Source of the DNA: Planctomycetota bacterium | Lineage (GTDB): Bacteria; Planctomycetota; Phycisphaerae; Phycisphaerales; UBA1924 | Assembly (NCBI GenBank): GCA_023412695.1 | Contig: JAEYNG010000398.1 | Location: forward strand, 1 to 5,685 | Direction: 5' to 3' | Length of the DNA: 5,685 bases | The notes under the pieces: model-generated | Database searches by the model: none | Told to the model about the DNA's origin: nothing | The model's input: only the letters and a program-made list of their open reading frames with translations | Shown here: positions 1 to 4,772 of the stretch, piece after piece | Numbering within the stretch: position 1 is the stretch's first letter | How the letters are laid out: each line of letters begins with the position of its first letter | Made by a program: the position numbers and the translations under genes

Positions 1-2
1 AG

Positions 3-839
3 CGCGGGGGGGGGGGGGGGGCCCGGGCAGGACCGCCGCGGGGCTACGACCTCGAGACCGAGGTGCACATCACGCTCGAAGAAGTGCTCAAGGGGTGTGA
101 GGAAGAGGTCGAGTTCACGCGGCTGGACATCTGCGAGCGCTGCACCGGCACGGGCGCGAAGCCGGGCACGAAGCCGGTGAAGTGCAAGACGTGCGACGGG
201 CAGGGGCGCGTGCAGCAGTCGGGCCTCGGCGGCATGTTCCGCATGGTCGTCAACTGCCCGGCGTGCGGCGGGCGGGGCCAGGTGGTGAAGGAGTTCTGCG
301 AGGCCTGCCGCGGAAAGGGCCGTCAGCCGAAGAAGCGTTCGCTGAGCGTGCGCATCCCGCCGGGGATCTCCGACGGTCAGGCCGTGCGCGTCCGGGGCGA
401 GGGCGAGCCCGCGCCGGTAGTCGGCGGCGGGACGGACGCGATGCGCGGCGACCTGCACGTGGTCGTGCGCGTGCAGGAGCACCCGCTGTTCAAGCGCGAG
501 GGCGATCACCTGATCATGGAGATGCCGATCGCGTTCTCGCAGGCCGCGCTCGGCGCCGAGGTCGAGGTAACGACCCTCGACGGGAAGCAGAAGCTGACGA
601 TCGCGCGGGGCACGCAGTACGGCTCGCTGCTGCGGGTGCAGGATGCGGGACTGCCGAACCTGCGGACGGGTCGTCGAGGTGATCTGGTGGTGGTCGTGAA
701 GATCGAGATCCCCAAGCGGCTGACGACGCAGCAGGAGAAGCTGCTGCGGGAGTTCGCGGCGACGGAGAACCACGACGTTTCGCCGGAGAGCCAGGGGTTC
801 TGGAAGAAGATGAAGGATGCGCTGCGGAAGGAAGGATGA
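3..839 (+). CDS. dnaJ: Chaperone protein DnaJ (Hsp40), 5' truncated by window edge
   Basis: Cytosolic J-protein co-chaperone that delivers unfolded substrates to DnaK and stimulates its ATPase. About 278 residues are visible. The reading frame is open to the window edge, so the N-terminal J domain (with HPD) lies outside. Visible in order: a Gly-rich linker (first ~15 residues), a beta-strand segment GYDLETEVHITLEE, then all four zinc-finger repeats CERCTGTG, CKTCDGQG, CPACGGRG and CEACRGKG (cysteines near visible residues 44/47, 61/64, 85/88, 99/102). The C-terminal substrate-binding domains follow, with RIPPGISDGQAVRVRGEGEP, HPLFKREGDHL and a GDL...V..P strand near the end. The full zinc set makes this a type I DnaJ rather than CbpA-like. 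The loop after GEGEP is a little longer than in E. coli. It is followed by grpE after 77 nt with no visible terminator, so the two are probably cotranscribed. Identification is very secure; only the 5' end is missing. Confidence 0.97.
   Translation, partial: RGGGGGARAGPPRGYDLETEVHITLEEVLKGCEEEVEFTRLDICERCTGTGAKPGTKPVKCKTCDGQGRVQQSGLGGMFRMVVNCPACGGRGQVVKEFCEACRGKGRQPKKRSLSVRIPPGISDGQAVRVRGEGEPAPVVGGGTDAMRGDLHVVVRVQEHPLFKREGDHLIMEMPIAFSQAALGAEVEVTTLDGKQKLTIARGTQYGSLLRVQDAGLPNLRTGRRGDLVVVVKIEIPKRLTTQQEKLLREFAATENHDVSPESQGFWKKMKDALRKEG
6..21 (+). repeat. G16 homopolymer in the DnaJ Gly-rich linker
   Basis: Sixteen consecutive G bases start six bases from the window edge. In the dnaJ frame they encode five glycines and the first base of an alanine codon, which fits the Gly/Phe-rich linker that follows the J domain in type I DnaJ proteins. 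The run could be genuine, or its length could be wrong because of polymerase slippage or poly-G base-calling at a sequence end. Any length error not divisible by three would shift the frame upstream. Confidence 0.9.
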
Positions 840-900
840 CGCGACTGGCGCGCGATGGCACGCGGTCTGAAGCGGCTTCGTAGGATTGACCGTTGGAGGC

Positions 901-912
901 AGGAAGCGAGGA
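901..912 (+). promoter_or_regulatory. Ribosome binding site region of grpE
   Basis: Two purine-rich Shine-Dalgarno-like stretches, AGGAAG (901-906) and GAGGA (908-912), lie 10 and 4 nt before the ATG at 917. They support that ATG over an in-frame TTG at 893, which would add eight residues and has no comparable upstream site. Confidence 0.55.
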
Positions 913-916
913 CGAG

Positions 917-1558
917 ATGTTTGCACGTAAGCAGCACAACGACGAGAAGACCCCGCACCAGCACGGCCCGCACGGCGGCCACGGGGATGGGTGCTGCGGC
1001 GGCGGATCATGCGGGAGCGGCGGCAAGGGCGCGGAGGGGGACCGGCCGCTGAACGAGGTGGACCCGGACGCGACCTCGGAGCTGATCGACCAGCTCACCG
1101 CGGAACGCGATGAGGCGATCGTCAACTGGAAGCAGGCGCAGTCCGACTATCAGCGGGCGCTGGCGGATTACCAGAACTTCCAGCGGCGCGCGGCGAACAA
1201 CGAGACCGAGGCGCACCGGCAGGGCGTGACGAGCGTGCTGGGCAGCATCCTGCCCGTGCTTGATCACTTTGACCTTGCGCTCGCGCAGAAGCCGACGGAC
1301 GACGCCGCGACGAAGATCCTCGAGGGAGTGAAAGTAATCCGCGGCGAGCTGATCAAGGCGCTCGAGAACCACGGGATTACGCTCATCAACCCCCAGCCCA
1401 ACGACGAGTTCGACCCGGTGAGGCATTCCGCGATCGCGCAGCTCGCAGGGGAGAACGTCGAGCCGGGGCGGATCAGCTTCACGATGCAGCCGGGATACAT
1501 GCTGGGCGACCGGGTGATCCGGTCGGCCAAGGTCGGTGTAGCCCCGAAGCCGGAGTGA
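917..1558 (+). CDS. grpE: Nucleotide exchange factor GrpE
   Basis: Cytosolic partner of DnaK that releases ADP and thereby resets the DnaK/DnaJ cycle; it normally works as a homodimer. The protein has 213 residues, within the usual family range. Residues ~54-105 form the long dimerising coiled coil (LIDQLTAERDEAIVNWKQAQ, then YQRALADYQNFQRR). The core helices follow (SILPVLDHFDLAL). The C-terminal beta domain carries the family signature: FDPVRHSAIAQ at ~165-175, QPGYMLGDRVIRSAKVGV at ~191-208. The start at 917 is the first ATG and has purine-rich ribosome-binding sequence before it. The odd part is residues 14-32, packed with His, Cys and Gly (four His, three Cys), which is not typical of the normally acidic, disordered GrpE N-terminus and resembles a metal-binding tail. 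It lies between dnaJ (77 nt gap) and fmdB (7 nt gap), so it is almost certainly in one operon with them. Confidence 0.96.
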   Translation: MFARKQHNDEKTPHQHGPHGGHGDGCCGGGSCGSGGKGAEGDRPLNEVDPDATSELIDQLTAERDEAIVNWKQAQSDYQRALADYQNFQRRAANNETEAHRQGVTSVLGSILPVLDHFDLALAQKPTDDAATKILEGVKVIRGELIKALENHGITLINPQPNDEFDPVRHSAIAQLAGENVEPGRISFTMQPGYMLGDRVIRSAKVGVAPKPE

Positions 1559-1565
1559 GTGACGT

Positions 1566-1952
1566 ATGCCGACGTACGAGTACGCCTGCAAGGCCTGCAA
1601 GCACCAGTTTGAGGAGTTCCAGTCGATCAAGGCGCCCGCGCTGAAGAAGTGCCCGGAGTGCGGGAAGAACGCGCTCGAGCGCCTCGTCGGGACCGGCGCG
1701 GCGCTGATCTTCAAGGGCTCGGGGTTCTACCAGACGGATTACCGCTCCGAGTCGTACAAGAAGGCCGCGGACGCCGAGAGCAAGTCCGCGACGCCCGCGG
1801 CGGACGCCAAGGCGTCGGGCAGTGGGGAGGCCAAGGGCGGTGCGAAGGACACCGCCAAGAGCGAGTCGTCGCCGAGCCCGGCGAAGGCGGAGTCGAAGCC
1901 CGCGAAGGTGAACACGGCGAAGAAGTCGCGCAAGGCGGCGGCGAAGACTTGA
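1566..1952 (+). CDS. FmdB-family zinc ribbon protein with Ala/Lys-rich tail
   Basis: Small 128-residue protein of the FmdB regulatory-protein family (putative zinc ribbon). The family takes its name from a protein near formamidase genes and its biochemical role is not settled. The N-terminus MPTYEYACKACKHQFEEFQS is diagnostic. Cysteines 8, 11, 29 and 32 (CxxC...CPEC) make the zinc site, followed by RLVGTGAALIFKGSGFYQTDYR (residues 39-60), the usual end of the conserved core. From ~65 on, the chain is low-complexity Ala/Lys/Ser/Pro and strongly basic toward the end (KKSRKAAAKT), presumably disordered and possibly nucleic-acid or ribosome binding; that last point is inference. A GGAG at 1552-1555, inside the end of grpE, is spaced 10 nt before the ATG. 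The 7-nt gap to grpE indicates cotranscription with the chaperone genes. It ends only 4 nt from the convergent neighbour. The family call is secure, the function is not. Confidence 0.92.
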   Translation: MPTYEYACKACKHQFEEFQSIKAPALKKCPECGKNALERLVGTGAALIFKGSGFYQTDYRSESYKKAADAESKSATPAADAKASGSGEAKGGAKDTAKSESSPSPAKAESKPAKVNTAKKSRKAAAKT

Positions 1953-1956
1953 GCGT

Positions 1957-2478
1957 TCACGCGGTCGCGGCGGCGGGGGGCTGGATAGTGACGGCCTTGC
2001 CGCATTCGGGGCAGGTGCGCGTGCCGTTGACGACGGGAGTCTTGCGGAGGTCGTAGCCGCACTGCGGGCACTCGCTGGTGCGGGCGCGTCTCATACCGAC
2101 GAGAACGCCGTGGGCATAGGCCGCAACGGCCGCGCCCAGGGGCATCAGGGGCCAGAGGGGAAAGACGAGCATGTGCGCATTGGTCCCCGTTGGCGATGTG
2201 GTCCGCACGTGAAAGGGTCGCCAGGCGACTGCCCAATCGGTGTGCCATGCGTTCGCGAGTGTGTAAAACCCGCGCGGCGGCACGCTGGACATGCTGGTCC
2301 GGAGTTCGTTCACGCCGACCTGCAGCGTCGCGTTCGAGACGGCGATCAGCGAGCCGCCGCCGAAATGCACCCCGATCTCGGAGTTGATCAGCGTGGTGAA
2401 GATGATGAGCGTCGCGGCGCAGATGGCGAGGCTCAACCACCGCAGCGTGTTGAGCGTGATCGTGCGTCGGACCTTCAT
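1957..2478 (-). CDS. Two-helix membrane protein with C-terminal CPxCGYDLR zinc ribbon
   Basis: Hypothetical protein of 173 residues. Residues ~12-32 form a hydrophobic helix (LRWLSLAICAATLIIFTTLI). A polar, probably extracytoplasmic stretch follows (~33-100), then a second hydrophobic helix at ~103-127 (MLVFPLWPLMPLGAAVAAYA). The cytoplasmic-side tail starts with MRRAR and holds a Cys4 zinc ribbon, CPQCGYDLRKTP (C137, C140) and CPECGKA (C156, C159). This tail is very common in planctomycete proteins of unknown role, often as the last module after one or two membrane segments. The ATG is preceded by GGAG with a 6-nt spacer (complement of 2485-2488). It starts 35 bp from the divergent acpS and ends 4 bp from the convergent fmdB. 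I recognise no enzymatic motif. The gene call is strong because of the ribosome-binding site, the zinc ribbon and sensible topology; function is unknown. Confidence 0.85.
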   Translation of the reverse strand: MKVRRTITLNTLRWLSLAICAATLIIFTTLINSEIGVHFGGGSLIAVSNATLQVGVNELRTSMSSVPPRGFYTLANAWHTDWAVAWRPFHVRTTSPTGTNAHMLVFPLWPLMPLGAAVAAYAHGVLVGMRRARTSECPQCGYDLRKTPVVNGTRTCPECGKAVTIQPPAAATA

Positions 2479-2501
2479 GCGCGGCTCCGTTTGAAGAGCT
2501 C

Positions 2502-2507
2502 TACCAT
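2502..2507 (+). promoter_or_regulatory. Candidate -10 element for a leaderless acpS transcript
   Basis: TACCAT fits the TAnnnT pattern and ends 6 bp before the acpS ATG. No convincing Shine-Dalgarno sequence is present; the nearest purine run, GAAGAG at 2493-2498, is 15 nt away. No good -35 is visible. This would place the transcription start at or next to the start codon. It is weak evidence on its own. Confidence 0.25.
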
Positions 2508-2513
2508 CGGCTC

Positions 2514-2906
2514 ATGTCCATCGTCGGCCACGGAATCGACCTTGTGGAAGTCGCCCGCATCCGTGCGATGGTTGAGGAGCATGGGCAGCGGTTCCTCGAC
2601 CGGTGCTTCACGGCGGCCGAGCAGGCGTATAACGCCGACTCGCGCCGGCGGTTCGAGCACCTCGCGGCGAGGTTCGCCGCGAAGGAGGCGACGCTCAAGG
2701 CACTGGGGACGGGCCTGACGAGCGGGATCGCGTGGACGGACATCGAGGTGGTGAGCGGCGCGAACGGCGCGCCGAAGCTCGCCCTGCGCGGCGCGGCGGC
2801 GGTCGCGGCGAACGTGCTCGGGGTCGACTCCTGGCTCATCTCCCTCAGCCACACCGACACACACGCCATGGCCTCGGTCATCGCCATGGGTCGCGCCGCC
2901 CGTTGA
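2514..2906 (+). CDS. acpS: Holo-[acyl-carrier-protein] synthase AcpS
   Basis: Transfers the 4'-phosphopantetheine arm from CoA to the conserved serine of acyl carrier protein, activating it for fatty acid synthesis; a Mg-dependent cytosolic enzyme, usually trimeric. The product has 130 residues, typical for the group I AcpS family. The N-terminal motif GHGIDLVEVARI contains the metal-binding Asp9. The second signature, HLAARFAAKEATLKALGTG, contains the catalytic/metal Glu58 with Lys57 and Lys62. W74-xDIEV and the C-terminal SLSHTDTHAMASVIA (His113 region) complete the fold. The ATG at 2514 matches the usual family start just before the GIDLV motif. It has no good Shine-Dalgarno sequence, in contrast to the divergent neighbour 35 bp away. 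It is a single-gene unit, closed downstream by the hairpin at 2924-2951. Confidence 0.96.
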   Translation: MSIVGHGIDLVEVARIRAMVEEHGQRFLDRCFTAAEQAYNADSRRRFEHLAARFAAKEATLKALGTGLTSGIAWTDIEVVSGANGAPKLALRGAAAVAANVLGVDSWLISLSHTDTHAMASVIAMGRAAR

Positions 2907-2923
2907 TATCCCAGCGCACGAAG

Positions 2924-2951
2924 AGACCCCGCCCGAACCCGGACGGGGTCT
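2924..2951 (+). terminator. Intrinsic terminator between convergent acpS and mscL
   Basis: An 8-bp perfect stem AGACCCCG / CGGGGTCT (2924-2931 with 2944-2951) encloses a 12-nt loop that can add two more C-G pairs after one mismatch. On the + strand it is followed by a T-rich stretch, TGTGTGTTCT, suggesting it mainly terminates acpS. The - strand tail (CTTCGTGCG) is not U-rich, so termination of mscL there would be less efficient or factor-assisted. The position in the 67-bp convergent gap fits. Confidence 0.8.
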
Positions 2952-2973
2952 GTGTGTTCTCAACAAGCCACGA

Positions 2974-3441
2974 TCAGCGCTGCTGGGCAAGCAGGTCGCG
3001 GATCTCCATGAGCAGGGCTTGGTCCGGTGTCGGGCCGGGCGGAGCGGCGGCGGGCTTTTCATGCTCGAACCGCTTCCGCGCGTTGTTCATCAGCTTCACC
3101 ATCAGGAAGATGCAGAACGCGAGGATGAGGAAGTTGATGACGACCGTGATGAAGTTGCCGTAGGCGAGCACCGGTCCCATCGCCCTCGCATCCGCGAGCG
3201 AGGGTGCCACGCCGCCCGCGGCGGTGGTTGCGGCCTCGATCTTGGTGCGGGCCGCGTCGTTCAGCCCCATGTAGAGGTTCGAGAAATCCGCCTTCCCCGC
3301 GATGCCGACGACGGGCATGATGACGTCGTTGATCATCGAGTTGATGATCGTGCCGAACGCGCCGCCGATGATGACGCCGACGGCCATGTCCATCACATTG
3401 CCGCGGAGTGCGAACTCACGAAACTCCTTGACGAAACCCAT
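2974..3441 (-). CDS. mscL: Large-conductance mechanosensitive channel MscL
   Basis: Homopentameric inner-membrane channel that opens under high membrane tension and vents solutes during osmotic downshock. The product has 155 residues; E. coli MscL has 136. The N-terminal amphipathic helix and TM1 are almost canonical (FVKEFREFALRGNVMDMAVG, then VIIGGAFGTIINSMINDVIMP, to ~43). The periplasmic loop runs ~45-92 and is about 20 residues longer than in E. coli. TM2 is at ~96-117 (NFITVVINFLILAFCIFLMV), followed by a charged KLMNNARKRFEHEKP linker, a Pro/Ala segment and the cytoplasmic helix TPDQALLMEIRDLLAQQ. The ATG at 3441 is chosen because GGAGG sits 8 nt before it. An in-frame TTG at 3456 overlaps the ribosome-binding site and would add five unusual residues. 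It lies 34 nt downstream of a lipoprotein gene on the same strand, probably in one transcript. Confidence 0.97.
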   Translation of the reverse strand: MGFVKEFREFALRGNVMDMAVGVIIGGAFGTIINSMINDVIMPVVGIAGKADFSNLYMGLNDAARTKIEAATTAAGGVAPSLADARAMGPVLAYGNFITVVINFLILAFCIFLMVKLMNNARKRFEHEKPAAAPPGPTPDQALLMEIRDLLAQQR

Positions 3442-3449
3442 AGTGCGTT

Positions 3450-3454
3450 CCTCC
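3450..3454 (-). promoter_or_regulatory. Ribosome binding site of mscL
   Basis: The complement reads GGAGG with an 8-nt spacer to the ATG at 3441. This near-ideal Shine-Dalgarno sequence decides the start against the TTG at 3456. Confidence 0.8.
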
Positions 3455-3475
3455 AAATGAGTTATGTCCGATCGT

Positions 3476-3961
3476 TCAGGCGGGGAAGCGGGCGGAAAGG
3501 TCCTTGATGGAGGTGGTGATCTTGTCCAGGGTCGCGCCCAGCTCGGTCGAGATCGACTGCCAGTTGTCGGCGGTGGCGGACTTCAGCCGGGTGAGCTGCT
3601 CGCCCGCGGCGTTGAACTGTTTGTCGAGCTCGGTCATTGTCGATTCGACGGTGGGCCGGATCATCTCCGGCAGGGAGGTGATCTTGCCCTTGTACGTCTC
3701 GAACTGGGCCTTGGCCTGCTCGAGGCGGGGCTCGAGCGTGGCGACGGCCTGGTCGCGGAGCTTGACGAACGTGTCCGTGGCGGTTGTCTGCATGCCCTCG
3801 AGCGCGCCGGTCACGCCGCCGGTGGTGGAGGGCGCGGGGGTAGTGGCGCTCGGGGCGCCGTTCGTTCCGGTGGGAGCGGGGACGGACTCCTCGGATTTGG
3901 TGTCGCAGGCGGCAAGGAGCGAAGCTGTCCCGATCAGAACGACGAGTGCGCCGAATCGCAT
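3476..3961 (-). CDS. Small coiled-coil lipoprotein upstream of mscL
   Basis: Hypothetical lipoprotein of 161 residues. The N-terminus MRFGALVVLIGTASLLAAC is a type II signal peptide: short basic start, hydrophobic core, lipobox LAAC with Cys19 as the predicted lipidation site. Residue +2 is Asp, which in E. coli holds a lipoprotein in the inner membrane. A Pro/Thr/Ser/Gly-rich linker (~25-55) leads to a helical, charged region (~56-158) with spaced Leu/Ile/Val (KLRDQAVATLEPRLEQAKAQF, MTELDKQFNAAGEQLTRLKS), likely a coiled coil or helical bundle. The ATG at 3961 has GGAG 8 nt upstream (complement of 3970-3973). I do not recognise a named family. It is followed by mscL on the same strand after 34 nt, so a role in the envelope near the channel is possible but inferred from position only. 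Confidence 0.85.
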   Translation of the reverse strand: MRFGALVVLIGTASLLAACDTKSEESVPAPTGTNGAPSATTPAPSTTGGVTGALEGMQTTATDTFVKLRDQAVATLEPRLEQAKAQFETYKGKITSLPEMIRPTVESTMTELDKQFNAAGEQLTRLKSATADNWQSISTELGATLDKITTSIKDLSARFPA

Positions 3962-4133
3962 GGGTTATTCTCCGGTGGCACGAGCGGGTCACGAGATTCC
4001 CGGACCGATCGCCGGGCTGATAGGCCGATGATACCGTATTCAGGGGTAGGGTGCAGACCGAGGCATCTGTGGAGTTTTTCACCCCGATCCGGCGGTCACC
4101 TTCATTGACGGATGGTTGTATTCTAGAGCCAGC
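3962..4133. promoter_or_regulatory. Divergent intergenic region between lipoprotein and methyltransferase genes
   Basis: This 172-bp region must hold promoters for both directions. On the - strand, TATCAT (complement of 4028-4033) is a possible -10, about 65 nt before the lipoprotein start; no clear -35 accompanies it. On the + strand, TATTCT (4119-4124) ends 9 bp before the methyltransferase ATG, and no Shine-Dalgarno sequence is visible there, which suggests a leaderless transcript. A TTGACG at 4105-4110 looks like a -35 but has no -10 at the right distance. A 5-bp stem CCCGG/CCGGG occurs around 3998-4015, too weak to call. Confidence 0.4.
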
Positions 4134-4772
4134 ATGCCAAAGCCCACCCGGACCAGTCCGAAGTTCTTCCGACGCTCGGCCGCGACTTCGCGCTGGACGT
4201 TCGTGCGGGAGTTCTTGCGGTCGCCACGGGAGATGGGGACGATGTTCCCGTGCTCACCCGCGGTCGCGGCGGCGATGGTGCGGGACCTGGATCGATCAAA
4301 CTGGAAGGCGGTGGTGGAGCTTGGCCCCGGCAACGGCGTGCTGACCCCCACCTTGATCGAGGGGCTGCCCGCGTCGTGCCGTTTCATCGCGATCGAGCTC
4401 AGCGAGTCGCTGTCGGAAGAGTTTCACCAGCGACTGCCGGAAGTGGAGATCGTCCAAGGTGACGCGGCGGAACTCGTTCGGATCTGCGGCGAGCACGGTG
4501 TCGGCGAACTCGACGCGGTGTTCAGCGCGTTGCCGCTCCGGCTGTTGCCGCCGGCAGTGCTGCAGGGCGTGCTCGCGTCGGTCGCGAAGATGCTGCGGCC
4601 CGGGGGCGTGTTCGCGCAGGTGACGTACTGGCCGGCGGCGCTCACGCCGGGCAAGCACATGCGTGAGCAGGTGTCGCGTCACATCGGACCGGTGGAGTCG
4701 GACCGGCTTGTCGCGGGGAATGCGCCGCCCGCGTGGATCTTCCGCTGCATCCGCGAACGGGGACAGGCATGA
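4134..4772 (+). CDS. PmtA-like class I SAM-dependent methyltransferase (probable phospholipid N-methyltransferase)
   Basis: A 212-residue Rossmann-fold methyltransferase. The N-terminal part resembles the phosphatidylethanolamine N-methyltransferase family of the Rhodobacter PmtA type: FVREFLRSPREMGTMFPCSP (residues 23-42), a region shared with membrane-associating PmtA/rRNA-dimethylase-like proteins. SAM-binding motif I is VELGPGNG (61-68), the acidic residue of motif II is Glu88 in FIAIELS, and Asp110 sits in VQGDA. DAVFSALPLRLLPP (127-140) occupies the place of the PmtA 'SSLP' motif, and LRPGGVFAQVTYWP (154-167) closes the fold. PmtA enzymes methylate phosphatidylethanolamine toward phosphatidylcholine at the inner face of the membrane; that exact substrate is inferred here. 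The ATG at 4134 is preferred to a TTG at 4116 with no ribosome-binding site. The gene overlaps the next by ATGA, indicating translational coupling. Ornithine-lipid or small-molecule methylation remains possible. Confidence 0.85.
   Translation: MPKPTRTSPKFFRRSAATSRWTFVREFLRSPREMGTMFPCSPAVAAAMVRDLDRSNWKAVVELGPGNGVLTPTLIEGLPASCRFIAIELSESLSEEFHQRLPEVEIVQGDAAELVRICGEHGVGELDAVFSALPLRLLPPAVLQGVLASVAKMLRPGGVFAQVTYWPAALTPGKHMREQVSRHIGPVESDRLVAGNAPPAWIFRCIRERGQA

Noticed and set aside
893..916. Upstream TTG start for grpE
   Set aside because: The ATG at 917 has purine-rich ribosome-binding sequence directly before it, and the extra eight residues would be encoded by that site.
840..916. Heat-shock control element (CIRCE) or terminator between dnaJ and grpE
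   Set aside because: No TTAGCACTC/GAGTGCTAA inverted repeat is present; only short 4-bp hairpins are seen.
1007..1714. Long open frame on the - strand across grpE and fmdB
   Set aside because: It lies antisense to two well-identified genes, is Arg/Leu rich with no recognisable domain, and has the look of a high-GC shadow frame.
3462..4108. Overlapping long open frames on both strands across the lipoprotein gene
   Set aside because: Only the 3476-3961 - strand frame has a signal peptide, a lipobox and a ribosome-binding site. The others are low-complexity Gly/Arg/Asp-rich shadows.
4116..4133. Upstream TTG start for the methyltransferase
   Set aside because: No ribosome-binding site precedes it, it overlaps the candidate -10 element, and the six added residues look unlike the family.
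4733..4768. Earlier start for the DUF2959 gene
   Set aside because: It would put polar residues before the signal peptide; the ATG at 4769 gives a normal lipoprotein leader and a typical ATGA overlap.
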